A stretch of 64,000 nucleotides of DNA from an uncultured Dorea sp. (GCA_910584575.1 CAJUBG010000008.1:1-64000), one strand, 5' to 3'; shown: positions 25,001 through 34,666, counted from the stretch's first letter. Program-made: numbers and translations. The notes: generated by a model not told the origin, from the letters alone.

Positions 25001-26176
25001 ATGGATATAGGTATGGATGAACGTCGGCTGTGGAGTATGGGGTATTTTTTTGAGCAAGGAAAAGCTTGGTTTATTGCTTTTCATACGAATGATTTATATG
25101 AGTGGAATTTAGAAACAGGCCGGTTATCTTGGATTGATTGCTTTCCTTTTGAAGAATCACGTTTTAAGAGCCATCCAATATGCGTGAAGTGGAAAAATGA
25201 GATTTTTGCTTTTCCTGATATGGGAGAAGATGTATGGGTCTATCACATGGAGACAAAAGAGTTTTCTAAGATTTCTATTGGAAAGCGTAGAGCAAAAAGG
25301 TATGAATCACGCAGTCCGATGATACAAGGGGATGATATATGGTTTCCTGTGTGTGGACGCTTTGGTGTGTTTGAACCACAGATTTTGCATATAAATGCAA
25401 GAACTCATCAGTATAGATGGAGCGGCAGTATTATGGAAGGTGGTTTATGTGTTGAAACAGTATATAAGGATGGGTATATATATCTAGCCTCCTCACAAGA
25501 CAATATCCTTTATAGATTTGATACGGAAAGAAACCGATGTAATGCCTATTGTGTTGAGGAGTTGAACGGGGGGATAGAAACCGTTTGCGATGTAGGAAAG
25601 GAACTTTGGTTAAGCGACCATACTGGAAGAATTGCATGTTGGGATACGATTTTACAACAAACAACACGAGAGGCTATTTTGCCGTTTAGAGTTTCACTGG
25701 CCTGTAGGCAGAAAATGAACAGTTCTTTTTTGCAGAGCAGATGTGTAAATGGAAGGGTATGCTATATTCCGGCCTATGCGAATCCTTTACAGATACAGGA
25801 AGCGGTTATGTTTGAAGCGGCCAGTTTATCAATTCAAAAAGTGCCGTTTATTTCTCCAAAAGATGTGGAGGGTAATTACATTTTGGTAGAGTTTGTAACA
25901 GATGATGGAAAAATAGGGATATGGACTGAAAAGAGTAATAGTATTCTTTTGTTAGATACAAAACAGGGTCATATTGTAGAAAAAAGGCAGGTTTTATCAA
26001 AAAAGGACAGTACACTTTTATGGATGAGATCACATCCGGGCAGAAGTACAGAGACAGCAGAATGGGATATTTCAAGCTTTGTAGATATTATAAAGGATAG
26101 ACGGCTTCAATTCAGAAAAAAAGAGGGATTGGGAGACCGCGTGGGAACAGAAATCTACCGGACAGCCTGCCTGTAG
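25001..26176 (+). CDS. Beta-propeller-like protein of unknown function
   Basis: This 391-residue cytoplasmic protein has no signal peptide. It consists of short strands in repeating sets with Trp and Asp: AWFIAFHTNDLYEWNLETG, EIFAFPDMGEDVWVYHMET, GYIYLASSQDNILYRFD, ELWLSDHTGRIACWDT, KIGIWTEKSNSILLLDTK. These look like five or six kelch/WD-style blades. No catalytic residues stand out. It lies between a GT8 gene and a methyltransferase-like gene in the glycan locus, so a scaffold or glycan-sensing role is possible but unproven. Confidence 0.6.
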   Translation: MDIGMDERRLWSMGYFFEQGKAWFIAFHTNDLYEWNLETGRLSWIDCFPFEESRFKSHPICVKWKNEIFAFPDMGEDVWVYHMETKEFSKISIGKRRAKRYESRSPMIQGDDIWFPVCGRFGVFEPQILHINARTHQYRWSGSIMEGGLCVETVYKDGYIYLASSQDNILYRFDTERNRCNAYCVEELNGGIETVCDVGKELWLSDHTGRIACWDTILQQTTREAILPFRVSLACRQKMNSSFLQSRCVNGRVCYIPAYANPLQIQEAVMFEAASLSIQKVPFISPKDVEGNYILVEFVTDDGKIGIWTEKSNSILLLDTKQGHIVEKRQVLSKKDSTLLWMRSHPGRSTETAEWDISSFVDIIKDRRLQFRKKEGLGDRVGTEIYRTACL

Positions 26177-26195
26177 AATCAGAAAGGAGAGTACA

Positions 26196-27164
26196 ATGTT
26201 CACTTCATTTGACTATTACGAACAAGCAGAAAAGCTGGTTCCACCCTTAAAAAATCCATCTTTGTTTGAACAGGAGCAGAAAATTATAAAGAATTTTGTG
26301 GATAGCGCGCATACGATAGAAGATTGGAATACAGGCTGCCCTTTTTGTGGAGAGCAGGAATACAAACTTTTTTTTACTAAATGGAGGGTGCCTTATTATA
26401 AATGTCCTCGGTGCTTCAGTATATATGCAGGTATAGACAGCGGGGAATTAAAGCGATACAAGAAGAATGAAGCGTTAGCAGCCCTTCGCCTGGACCGTGA
26501 GTATCAGTCGGACACCAGTAACCGCAGAACAGTATTATGGAATGATCTGCTTGACTGGTATCGTTTTCGGTGTTTCCGATACCTTGGAAAAAATAAGAAC
26601 CTGAGAATCCTTGATTTTGGTACGAGATATCGAGAGCTGATACGGCTTATAGAAAATTCAGGATTGGCTCACAGCTATGAGCTCAGGAATTCAATTCTTT
26701 CCATCGATACAGATGAAAAAACAGAAGCTGCGGATGTGGTTTTATGTATGGATTACATACAGCAGGAATTTGTCCCGCTGCAATTTCTGCAAGAGGTTCA
26801 TAAAAGTTTGAAAGAAGGCGGACTCTTATTCTTCAGCATCCGAATGGGCAGCGGAATAGATGTACTAGCCTTAAAAGAAAATAACAAAAGCATATTTCCA
26901 TATGAGTTTAACTTGCTTCCAACCCCGAAGGGACTGCGTATACTTTTGGAACAGGCCGGATTCGAGGTTTTAGAACTGACGACACCTGGAACTCTGGATG
27001 TGAGCTATCTTCATGAGCAGGTAAACTCTTTGGAGAATGAGAATGCTTTCCTCTATTATTTCCTGAAAACGGCTGGAGCTGCTGAATTGGCAGAGTTCCA
27101 ACGCTTTTTACAGAAAAGCGGCCTGAGTTCTTATGCCCAGTTAGTAGCCAGAAAGGAGAAGTAA
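26196..27164 (+). CDS. Methyltransferase-like protein with N-terminal zinc-ribbon
   Basis: This is a 322-residue protein. Two Cys pairs (CPFCG and CPRCF, residues about 47-70) suggest a zinc ribbon as found in sugar C-/O-methyltransferases. The following class I SAM-type fold has ILDFGTRYRELI in place of the usual Gly-rich loop, then DVVLCMDYIQQEF and a LKEGGLLFFSIRMGSG strand with GLRILLEQAGFEVLEL. The Gly-rich SAM loop is degenerate (only one Gly), so SAM binding is uncertain. It probably decorates a sugar of the glycan. Confidence 0.65.
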   Translation: MFTSFDYYEQAEKLVPPLKNPSLFEQEQKIIKNFVDSAHTIEDWNTGCPFCGEQEYKLFFTKWRVPYYKCPRCFSIYAGIDSGELKRYKKNEALAALRLDREYQSDTSNRRTVLWNDLLDWYRFRCFRYLGKNKNLRILDFGTRYRELIRLIENSGLAHSYELRNSILSIDTDEKTEAADVVLCMDYIQQEFVPLQFLQEVHKSLKEGGLLFFSIRMGSGIDVLALKENNKSIFPYEFNLLPTPKGLRILLEQAGFEVLELTTPGTLDVSYLHEQVNSLENENAFLYYFLKTAGAAELAEFQRFLQKSGLSSYAQLVARKEK

Positions 27165-28199
27165 ATGGAGACAAAACTATCAAGCGTGATTATCGGGTTT
27201 GGGATAATGGGAAGGATCCGGTATCACGCAATGCAGCGGCATGGCGGGTATGAGATAAGGGCTATATGTGATATCAGGTCCGAGGTGAGGGAACAGATGC
27301 CAGACGGACTTTTAGTCTACTCAGATTGGAGGGCATGTATAGATGAGCAGGAGCCCAAAGTGGTCATTGTATGCGCGGTCAATAAAATGATACCGGAAAT
27401 TGTGTGTTATGCGCTGAAAAGAGGCTGTGCGGTTTTTTCTGAAAAACCTCCCGGAAGGACATTAGAGGACGCGCTTAAGATACAGAAGGTGTATAACGAA
27501 TGTGGGATAACATTAAAATTTGGTTTTAACCATCGATATCATAATTCCGTTATCGAGGCGAAAGCTTTGCTCGATTCAGGCTTGCTTGGAGAGGCAGTGT
27601 GTGTGCGGGGGGTCTATGGAAAGGCAGGCAATGAACATTTTGCCGAGGAATGGAGAAATAATAAGGAGATTTCGGGGGGAGGGATTCTGTTAGATCAGGG
27701 AATCCATATGCTTGACTTGATGCGTTATCTGTTGGGGAGCGAGTTGTATGTAAGAAGTGGTATAGTAAGTAATCTTGTATGGAAAGAACTGGAGACGGAG
27801 GATTCAGCTATTGCCTTGTTGGAAACAGAGCGTCATCAAATTGCTTCTATCCATTCCAGCGTTCTGCAGTGGCGGCATAAGTTTGATATGGATATTTTAT
27901 GCACAAACGGATATATAGCGCTGAATGGGCTTCTAACGAATTCAAAAAGCTATGGTGAGGAATCTATTACGTATTATAAAAAAGATTTGCTGGCGGAGAG
28001 TGGAAAACTGGGAAGGCCGAAAGAGCATACAATGTGTTTTAATGAGGATTTTTCCTGGGACAAAGAAATGGCTGAATTTTATGAGGCTTTGGTAAACCAA
28101 AAACCAATTGTGCATGGAACGATGAATGATGCGGTGAAAACCATGCAAATTGTGACAGATATATATACCCAAAGGGCATCCCGTGATGCATGCCCCTGA
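27165..28199 (+). CDS. Gfo/Idh/MocA family oxidoreductase
   Basis: This is a 344-residue protein with an N-terminal NAD(P) fold (SSVIIGFGIMGRIRYHAM), the family's EKP motif (FSEKPPGRTLEDAL), FGFNHRYHNS and GGGILLDQGIHMLDLM. Members oxidise or reduce sugars or sugar nucleotides at one carbon. It starts at the base after the previous stop and belongs to the same operon. The final residues (YTQRASRDACP) are encoded by REP-like copy D, so the natural C-terminus was probably cut there; only the last helix is affected, so the enzyme may still work. Confidence 0.88.
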   Translation: METKLSSVIIGFGIMGRIRYHAMQRHGGYEIRAICDIRSEVREQMPDGLLVYSDWRACIDEQEPKVVIVCAVNKMIPEIVCYALKRGCAVFSEKPPGRTLEDALKIQKVYNECGITLKFGFNHRYHNSVIEAKALLDSGLLGEAVCVRGVYGKAGNEHFAEEWRNNKEISGGGILLDQGIHMLDLMRYLLGSELYVRSGIVSNLVWKELETEDSAIALLETERHQIASIHSSVLQWRHKFDMDILCTNGYIALNGLLTNSKSYGEESITYYKKDLLAESGKLGRPKEHTMCFNEDFSWDKEMAEFYEALVNQKPIVHGTMNDAVKTMQIVTDIYTQRASRDACP

Positions 28200-28271
28200 C
28201 GGGGCTGGTGGACTGCGTCCATTAAGGTATACCCAAAGGGCATCCCGTGATGCATGCCCCTGATAGGGCGG
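28164..28271 (+). repeat. REP-like repeat, copy D (one and a half tandem units)
   Basis: The unit of about 64 bp starts TATACCCAAAGGGCATCCC, contains GCCCC-TGAC-GGGGC and TGGAC-TGC-GTCCA hairpins and ends CCATTAAGG, then restarts. It overlaps the end of the oxidoreductase gene and fills the gap before the CMP-sugar synthetase gene. It is the same element as copies A, B and C. Confidence 0.9.
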
Positions 28272-28310
28272 TATAAACTTGTAAAGAAAAAAGGATAACA
28301 GGAGGAGAAA

Positions 28311-29069
28311 ATGATTGCAGCGTTGATTTTGGGAAGGGGCGGCAGTGTTGGATTTCCCAATAAAAATATATACCCTGTAATGGGAAGAACTATGATGGAA
28401 TATGCGGTTTTAGCTGCGCTGAATACAGAGGAAATTGATGAGATTTATGTGTCAACGGATTCGGAGGAAATAAAGACGATTGCCCAAAAATATGGGGTTT
28501 ATATTATTGACAGGCCGGGTTACTTGTGTACAAAAGAGGCGTTGCATCAGGATGCAATGGTACATGGATATCATTTTATTAAAAATCAGGGTAAGGATAT
28601 CGAATTTATTGTTCTGATGCAGTGTAATGCGCCATTTATTCTACCAGAGCAGTTAAAAGAGGGAATCTGTGTATTGAGAGCAAATGAGGAGTTTGATTCA
28701 GCGGCCACCGTTTCAAAATATAATATGTTTTCGCCGACTAGGGCAAGAAGAATTGGCGAGGATGGTCTGATCCATTCTTTTGTCCCGTTAGAAGCTCTTT
28801 ATAACCTTGAAAAAATCAATTGCGATAAGGATTCACAGGGCGATGTATATTTTACGGACGGAACCTTTATTGTTCGTCCCCGCTGCCTGGAAAAGCTTGA
28901 AGAAGGAATGCTTCCTTATCAATGGATGGGGCAGAAGTCGTATGCGATCATGAACTGGGCTGGCCTGGACGTTGATTTTTCATGGCAGGTTCCTCAGGTG
29001 GAGGTGTGGCTGAGAGAAAACGGATTTACGGAAGATACGCTGCCATATGAGAGGCGCCGCCATGTATGA
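28311..29069 (+). CDS. Acylneuraminate/CMP-sugar cytidylyltransferase family protein
   Basis: This 252-residue protein begins IAALILGRGGSVGFPNKN, a variant of the (A)RGGSxGxxxKN nucleotide loop of NeuA/KdsB-type enzymes, and has VSTDSEEI and LMQCNAPF in the expected places. The family activates sialic, Kdo or related acids with CTP. No NeuB-type synthase is in the window, so its sugar acid is unknown. The ribosome site AGGAGG lies 6 bases before the ATG, directly after repeat copy D. Confidence 0.8.
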   Translation: MIAALILGRGGSVGFPNKNIYPVMGRTMMEYAVLAALNTEEIDEIYVSTDSEEIKTIAQKYGVYIIDRPGYLCTKEALHQDAMVHGYHFIKNQGKDIEFIVLMQCNAPFILPEQLKEGICVLRANEEFDSAATVSKYNMFSPTRARRIGEDGLIHSFVPLEALYNLEKINCDKDSQGDVYFTDGTFIVRPRCLEKLEEGMLPYQWMGQKSYAIMNWAGLDVDFSWQVPQVEVWLRENGFTEDTLPYERRRHV

Positions 29070-29826
29070 GAAAGAGTTGATGCTGGCAAAGCAGGCGGCG
29101 ATAACGTCTGGAAAAGCTTTGAAGGAAAAAATATACATGGGAATTAACAGTTCGAGGGACAAAGATTTAAAGACAGCAGCCGATCAGATGAGTGAAAGAA
29201 TCATTGTGGATACACTAAGCGTGACAGGATATTCAATCTTGTCGGAAGAAGCCGGTTTAATAGACGGGGTGCAGGACTATCGTTGGATTATTGACCCTTT
29301 GGATGGAACTGTGAATTACATAAAAGGAATGGATGAACTGACCTGTGTTTCCATTGCTTTGTATCAAAATGTACAGCCGGTGCTTGGTGTTGTATATCGG
29401 TTTATGTCGGACGAGCTTATCTATGGTGTGGTCGGACTAGGCGCATTTAAGAATGACGAGAGGATTTTCCCGTCATCAGAAAAAAGAGTGGCTCAGGCAG
29501 TGATGGCGACGGGGTTTCCAGTAAAGAGAGATTACAGCACAAAAAGTCTTTCTTCTTTTATACAACAGGTGCAGAAGTTTAAAAAGGTGCGCATGTTGGG
29601 CGCAGCGGCGATAATGAGCTGCTTCGTTGCGGATGGTCGCATGGATGCGTACTTTGAAGATGAGATCATGCTATGGGATATTGCTGCGGCAAAAGCAATC
29701 GTGGATGCGTCAGGCGGAATTACTGAGCTGGTTTTATTAAATGAAAATAAATGTAATTATAAAGCGTTTGCAAATGAGGACCTGTGGAATGATTTTTGTA
29801 GTCAGGGATTAAATGGAATTGGATAA
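29062..29826 (+). CDS. Inositol monophosphatase family protein
   Basis: This 254-residue protein has the metal site DPLDGTVNY, a preceding SEEAG, and WDIAAAKAIVDASGG near the end, the three motifs of the IMPase/CysQ/HisN superfamily. The family hydrolyses small phosphate monoesters with Mg2+. In this locus it probably dephosphorylates a sugar-phosphate intermediate. ATG 29062 is preferred over ATG 29047; the gene overlaps the end of the cytidylyltransferase gene by 8 bp. Confidence 0.85.
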   Translation: MYEKELMLAKQAAITSGKALKEKIYMGINSSRDKDLKTAADQMSERIIVDTLSVTGYSILSEEAGLIDGVQDYRWIIDPLDGTVNYIKGMDELTCVSIALYQNVQPVLGVVYRFMSDELIYGVVGLGAFKNDERIFPSSEKRVAQAVMATGFPVKRDYSTKSLSSFIQQVQKFKKVRMLGAAAIMSCFVADGRMDAYFEDEIMLWDIAAAKAIVDASGGITELVLLNENKCNYKAFANEDLWNDFCSQGLNGIG

Positions 29827-29839
29827 AAGGGGGATGGAA

Positions 29840-30427
29840 ATGGAACAAGAATTACTGGGATATTTTTCAGATATTCATATGGCGCTTTGTTCGTTGATTG
29901 TGACGGACGAGGAGGGAAAAGAGCTGACTCAGGAGGAAGGAATGAGAAGATGGATTGGACGTATTAAGGAGGTTAGGAAAGCCTCTGGCTGTATATTTTT
30001 GTGTGGGAATGGAGCAAGCGCAGCGATGGCAGAGCATTTTTCACATGATTTCTTCCAAAATGCAAAAATCCGTACGGATACATGTTCGGAGACATCTCAT
30101 ATCACGGCGATAAGTAACGATATCGGTTATGAGAAGGTGTTTGCTTATCGAATTGAACGTCTAATCTCTGAGAAGGATCTGCTAATTACGATATCTTCAT
30201 CAGGGAATTCACCCAGTGTAATAGAAGCAATAAAGGCGGCAAAGGAGAAGCGCGCGTTTGTATTGACTCTCTCCGGAAAGAAAAAGGAGAATTTGTCAAG
30301 GCAGATGGGGAAGCTTAATTTTTATGTCCCTTTAGAGACATATGGAATGGTAGAGTCAGCACATGCGGTTCTTCTTCATAGCGCGCTGGATTTATTTTTA
30401 GATGAGATGGAAGGAGGTCGGCATTGA
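29840..30427 (+). CDS. SIS-domain sugar isomerase (GmhA-like)
   Basis: This 195-residue protein has FLCGNGASAAMAEHFSHD and TISSSGNSPSVIEAI, the two phosphosugar-binding loops of SIS isomerases closest in style to GmhA (sedoheptulose-7-phosphate isomerase). Start candidates are ATG 29813, 29834 and 29840; 29840 has AGGGGG six bases upstream and is preferred. With IMPase and a nucleotidyltransferase alongside, it could make a heptose- or pentose-phosphate precursor for an activated sugar. Confidence 0.82.
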   Translation: MEQELLGYFSDIHMALCSLIVTDEEGKELTQEEGMRRWIGRIKEVRKASGCIFLCGNGASAAMAEHFSHDFFQNAKIRTDTCSETSHITAISNDIGYEKVFAYRIERLISEKDLLITISSSGNSPSVIEAIKAAKEKRAFVLTLSGKKKENLSRQMGKLNFYVPLETYGMVESAHAVLLHSALDLFLDEMEGGRH

Positions 30428-31314
30428 TGAAGGTGGCAGTAGGCGCGTCGTCTTTTTCTCAGAGCAGTGACAAAGCGCTTCGTTTATTGGTGGATAAAGG
30501 GATTGAGGTCGTAAAAAACCCTTATGGAAGAAAAATGACAGTGGATGAGACCATTCGGCATCTGCAGGGGGCGGATGGTCTTTTGGCAGGTTTGGAGCTC
30601 CTAAATGAAGATGTGTTAAGTAAGACTCCTACGCTGAAAGCCATTGCACGAATCGGTATTGGAATGGATAACGTGGATATAGAAGCGGTAAAACGAAGGA
30701 AAATCGCGCTGTCAAACACACCGGATGCACCGACGGAGGCCGTAGCGGAGATGACTGTGGCCGCGTTGTTGGCGATTGGACATAGGCTGCTTCAGTGCAA
30801 TGAGGAGATGCACCGCAATATTTGGAAAAAGCATATCGGATTTGCTCTGAAAAACCTTAACGTGCTGTTGCTCGGATATGGGAGAATAGGGAAGCGTGTA
30901 AAATGTATGCTGAATGTTTTTGGAAGTAACATAGAGGTATATGATGAATACCTGTCAGGATATGATACGGATTTGGAACAGAAATTGGCGTGGGCGGATG
31001 TGATTTCGCTTCATGCTTCAGGAAACGAAGAAGTTTTAACGCCAGAAAGGTTTGAGAAAATAAAAGATGGCGTTGTGATACTAAACAGTGCGAGAGGAGC
31101 GCTGATTAATGAGCAGGCGTTAGTAGAAGCATTGAGAAACGGAAGGGTATCCTATTTTTGGGGCGACGTATTCTGGCAGGAGCCTTATGAGGGAGAACTC
31201 CAGAAGATAGATAATGCGATTTTAACGCCGCATATTGCAACCTATAATAGTTATTGCAGGGAAACAATGGAGGTAGAAGCGGTAGAAAATCTACTGCATG
31301 ATTTGGAAATATAA
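30427..31314 (+). CDS. D-isomer 2-hydroxyacid dehydrogenase family protein
   Basis: This is a 295-residue protein. The NAD site is LLGYGRIGKRV, with the catalytic Arg in NSARGALINEQALVEAL and the catalytic His in LTPHIATY; a phosphoglycerate dehydrogenase-like AIARIGIGMDNVD precedes them. The start is an ATG overlapping the previous stop by one base (TGATG), so translation is probably coupled. The substrate is probably an intermediate of the locus-specific sugar acid rather than serine biosynthesis, since it lacks the C-terminal ACT domain of SerA. Confidence 0.82.
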   Translation: MKVAVGASSFSQSSDKALRLLVDKGIEVVKNPYGRKMTVDETIRHLQGADGLLAGLELLNEDVLSKTPTLKAIARIGIGMDNVDIEAVKRRKIALSNTPDAPTEAVAEMTVAALLAIGHRLLQCNEEMHRNIWKKHIGFALKNLNVLLLGYGRIGKRVKCMLNVFGSNIEVYDEYLSGYDTDLEQKLAWADVISLHASGNEEVLTPERFEKIKDGVVILNSARGALINEQALVEALRNGRVSYFWGDVFWQEPYEGELQKIDNAILTPHIATYNSYCRETMEVEAVENLLHDLEI

Positions 31315-31344
31315 AAGGCAAACAAATTGGAGGGAAATAAGCAA

Positions 31345-32691
31345 ATGAAAATTGCAGTTATCGGCACAGGCTATGTTGGACTGGTAACAGGTACTTGTTT
31401 TGCAAACATGGGCAACACGGTCTGGTGCGTAGATGTGGACGAGAAAAAGATAAAAAACTTAAAAAGCGGTATTATCCCAATTTATGAGCCAGGATTATCC
31501 GAGATGGTTTTAAATAATTTCAAACAGAGGAATCTAAACTTTACCACAAAAATACAGGAGGCATTGGAGATTTGTAATATTTGCTTCATAGCAGTTGGAA
31601 CGCCAATGGGCGAGGATGGCAGCGCTGACCTGCATTATGTTCTTGACGTAGCGGAGAGTATCGGGAAGTCTATGTCCCATCATATGTATGTTGTAGATAA
31701 GTCTACTGTTCCAGTGGGGACGGCAGGGAAGGTGCGTATTCGGATACAGGAGGAGCTTAGTAAACGAAAGAGCAATCTGACCTTTGATGTTATTTCTAAT
31801 CCAGAGTTTTTGAAAGAGGGAAATGCCATTTCTGACTGCATGAAGCCGGACAGAATTGTAATTGGCATTGACAATGAAGGTGCAGAAGAAATAATGCGTG
31901 AATTGTATAAGCCTTATCTAATGAATACAGAGAATTTTATCGTAATGGATATTGCAAGCGCTGAAATGACGAAGTATGCAGCGAATTCAATGCTTGCCAC
32001 AAAGATTTCTTTTATGAATGAGATATCCAATATTTGTGAGCGTGTTGGGGCGGATATTAATAAAATACGTAAAGGAATCGGAAGTGATAAACGTATTGGT
32101 TATTCTTTCATTTACCCTGGTTGTGGTTATGGAGGAAGTTGTTTTCCAAAAGATGTGAAGGCTCTTATTAAAACAGCCGGTGAATATGGCTACGGGGCAC
32201 AACTCTTACAGTCTGTTGAGGAAGTAAACAATACACAAAAATATGTGCTTGTGGAGAAAGTAAAACAGCGTTTTGGTGCGGATTTATCGGGGAAAGTATT
32301 TGCGGTATGGGGACTTGCCTTTAAGCCGGATACGGATGATATGAGGGAATCAGCAGCAATTACCATTATAGCGGAGTTGACAGGGTTAGGTGCAGAAATA
32401 CAGGCTTACGATCCGAAAGCAATGGACGAGGCAAGAGAATGTTATTTAAAGGGCAATGAAAGAGTTACATACTGCGAGAGCAAATATGACGCCTTGAAAG
32501 GTGCGGATGCACTTGTACTGGTGACAGAATGGAAGGAGTTTAGGAGTCCTGATTTTTATGAAATAAAGGAACGATTAAAGAATCCGGTCATTTTTGACGG
32601 AAGAAATCAGTACAGTGCAAAGAGTTTGGTAAAATATGGATTGGACTATTATCAGATTGGAGTGAGACCCAGTGCGGAGGTTATGGCATGA
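31345..32691 (+). CDS. ugd: UDP-glucose 6-dehydrogenase
   Basis: This is a 448-residue protein with the N-terminal NAD motif [17 protein letters not shown], the family's NPEFLKEG segment and the catalytic Cys in [10 protein letters not shown]. It oxidises UDP-glucose to UDP-glucuronate. The next gene, overlapping by 4 bp, converts that product to UDP-xylose, so the two form a two-step module. ATG 31345 is preferred, with TTGGAGGG upstream. Confidence 0.95.
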   Translation: MKIAVIGTGYVGLVTGTCFANMGNTVWCVDVDEKKIKNLKSGIIPIYEPGLSEMVLNNFKQRNLNFTTKIQEALEICNICFIAVGTPMGEDGSADLHYVLDVAESIGKSMSHHMYVVDKSTVPVGTAGKVRIRIQEELSKRKSNLTFDVISNPEFLKEGNAISDCMKPDRIVIGIDNEGAEEIMRELYKPYLMNTENFIVMDIASAEMTKYAANSMLATKISFMNEISNICERVGADINKIRKGIGSDKRIGYSFIYPGCGYGGSCFPKDVKALIKTAGEYGYGAQLLQSVEEVNNTQKYVLVEKVKQRFGADLSGKVFAVWGLAFKPDTDDMRESAAITIIAELTGLGAEIQAYDPKAMDEARECYLKGNERVTYCESKYDALKGADALVLVTEWKEFRSPDFYEIKERLKNPVIFDGRNQYSAKSLVKYGLDYYQIGVRPSAEVMA

Positions 32692-33635
32692 AACGTATTT
32701 TAGTGACGGGAGGCGCGGGATTTATCGGCTCGCATCTTTGTAAGAAACTGGTAGTCGAGGGGAATGATGTCATTTGTCTGGATAACTTTTTTACTGGTTC
32801 AAAAGATAATATTTGGAATCTAATGGATTATAAGAATTTTGAATTAATCCGTTATGACGTGACAGAAAAGCTGTTCGTCGAGGTTGACCAGATTTATAAT
32901 CTGGCATGTCCTGCAAGCCCTGTGCATTATCAATATAACCCTATTAAAACAGCAAAGACTTCTGTGTATGGGGCGATGAATATGCTTGGACTTGCGAAGC
33001 GGGTCAATGCAAAGATATTACAGGCCAGTACCAGTGAAGTATACGGAGACCCTCAGGTGCATCCGCAGCCGGAATCATACCGCGGCTGTGTCAATCCGAT
33101 CGGTATCCGTTCATGTTATGATGAGGGGAAGCGGATGGCAGAGACGCTTTTCTTTGACTATCACAGGCAGCATAATGTAGACATTAAAGTTATCCGTATC
33201 TTCAACACCTATGGGCCAAATATGAATCCATATGATGGCAGAGTTGTATCCAACTTTATTGTGCAGGCTTTGAAAGGGGAGGATATTACCGTTTATGGAG
33301 AGGGAAGCCAGACACGAAGTTTCTGCTATGTGGATGACCTGGTGGACGGGATGTGCCGAATGATGGACAGCAGGGACGGCTTTACCGGACCGGTGAATCT
33401 TGGAAATCCAGGGGAGTTTACCATGTTAGAACTTGCGAAGAAGGTTATTGGCCTTACAGGAAGCAGTTCGGGGATTGTACATAGACCGCTGCCATTGGAT
33501 GATCCGACACAGAGAAAACCTATCATCGAGCTGGCAAAGAAAGAACTTGGATGGGAGCCGCTTATTATGCTGGAAGATGGATTGAAGCGCACGATAGATT
33601 ATTTTGAGCAAGCGTTGCGGAAAGAAAAAGCATGA
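32688..33635 (+). CDS. UDP-glucuronate decarboxylase (UDP-xylose synthase)
   Basis: This 315-residue extended SDR has [27 protein letters not shown] (the UXS hallmark), STSEVYGDP and the catalytic CYDEGKR (YxxxK). It decarboxylates UDP-glucuronate to UDP-xylose. It starts in ATGA overlap with ugd. This predicts xylose or a 4-keto-pentose in the glycan. Confidence 0.93.
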   Translation: MKRILVTGGAGFIGSHLCKKLVVEGNDVICLDNFFTGSKDNIWNLMDYKNFELIRYDVTEKLFVEVDQIYNLACPASPVHYQYNPIKTAKTSVYGAMNMLGLAKRVNAKILQASTSEVYGDPQVHPQPESYRGCVNPIGIRSCYDEGKRMAETLFFDYHRQHNVDIKVIRIFNTYGPNMNPYDGRVVSNFIVQALKGEDITVYGEGSQTRSFCYVDDLVDGMCRMMDSRDGFTGPVNLGNPGEFTMLELAKKVIGLTGSSSGIVHRPLPLDDPTQRKPIIELAKKELGWEPLIMLEDGLKRTIDYFEQALRKEKA

Positions 33636-34594
33636 ATACATATCTAATTACGGGTGCAACAGGTTATATAGGATCTATGCTGGTAAAGCACATAAAAGAG
33701 ACTGACGAAAAGGCAGATATAACGGCTCTTGTGCGCAGCAGAGTGAAAGCGGAAAAGGTATTACCCCATAATGTGCAGATTGCAGAGGCAGATTTAACCG
33801 GCAGGGAAAAACTGGCGACGCTAAATCTGGACTGCGATTATCTGATTCACTGCGCTTCTGTTACTGCATCTGCCAAAATGCTCTCCCATCCTGTGGAGGT
33901 GACAGAGAGCATTGTCAACACGACGCAGAATATTTTAGAATTTGCAAGGCAATGTAAGATTAAAAGTATGGTATACCTCTCAAGCATGGAGGTGTACGGG
34001 AGTATTGAATGTCCGGCAGGGCACCGTGCCACGGAGTATGAAGCTTCGCGGGGGACGGTAGAGCTGTTGGCTTCCCGAAGTTGTTATCCTTTAGGCAAAC
34101 GTATGGCGGAAAATATCTGCTACGCTTATTTTAAAGAATATAATGTTCCGGTAAAAATTGCCCGCCTCGCACAGACTTTCGGAGAAGGAGTTCCGGCTTC
34201 AGATAAACGCGTTTTCGCCCAGTTTGCCAGGGCTGTCAAGGAAGGGCGCGATATCGTGCTTCATACACAGGGACGTTCAATGGGAAATTACTGCGGTATT
34301 CATGACGCCATATCTGGGATTATGGCCATTTTGGAAAAGGGAGCCGATGGGGAAGCCTACAATATAGTAAATGAAGCTAATACCATGACAATCCGGCAGA
34401 TGGCGGAGTTTGCGGCGGACAAAATGGCGGGTGGCAGGATTCATGTGAAATATGATATAGCAGATGATGACCGGTATGGTTATGCGGCTGATACGGCGCT
34501 TCGCCTGTCAGGGGAGAAGCTTATGGCTCTGGGGTGGAAGCCGCAGGAGGATATGGGGAATATGTATTCACAACTCATTAAGGAAATGGAATAA
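33632..34594 (+). CDS. NAD-dependent epimerase/dehydratase family protein
   Basis: This 320-residue SDR has TGATGYIGS at the N-terminus, SSMEVYGS and the catalytic [10 protein letters not shown] (YxxxK). It overlaps the UDP-xylose synthase gene by 4 bp and is the last gene of the locus. A substrate such as UDP-xylose or another pentose (4-epimerase) would fit the neighbours but is not shown. It is less similar to GalE than the 15395 gene is. Confidence 0.87.
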   Translation: MNTYLITGATGYIGSMLVKHIKETDEKADITALVRSRVKAEKVLPHNVQIAEADLTGREKLATLNLDCDYLIHCASVTASAKMLSHPVEVTESIVNTTQNILEFARQCKIKSMVYLSSMEVYGSIECPAGHRATEYEASRGTVELLASRSCYPLGKRMAENICYAYFKEYNVPVKIARLAQTFGEGVPASDKRVFAQFARAVKEGRDIVLHTQGRSMGNYCGIHDAISGIMAILEKGADGEAYNIVNEANTMTIRQMAEFAADKMAGGRIHVKYDIADDDRYGYAADTALRLSGEKLMALGWKPQEDMGNMYSQLIKEME

Positions 34595-34630
34595 AAAATC
34601 AAAAATCGGCACCGTATAACTGACGGTGCC
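34595..34630 (-). terminator. Terminator at the end of the glycan locus, oriented for the minus-strand gene
   Basis: GGCACCGT pairs with ACGGTGCC (34608-34630). The T run is on the minus strand (complement of the A stretches at 34592-34605), so it mainly terminates the small minus gene at 34667. It may also stop the glycan transcript. Confidence 0.75.
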
Positions 34631-34666
34631 TCCCCAAAACAGATATTCGCTTCTCTTGTTATGTCA

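Noticed and set aside
28164..28271. Possible CRISPR array because units repeat in tandem
   Set aside because: Only one and a half units are present, without uniform spacers, and each unit contains its own hairpins; single copies elsewhere fit a REP family.
28079..28360. Minus-strand frame with a segment like residues 14-36 of the TnpB-like protein
   Set aside because: The similarity comes only from the shared REP-like repeat and not from gene homology.
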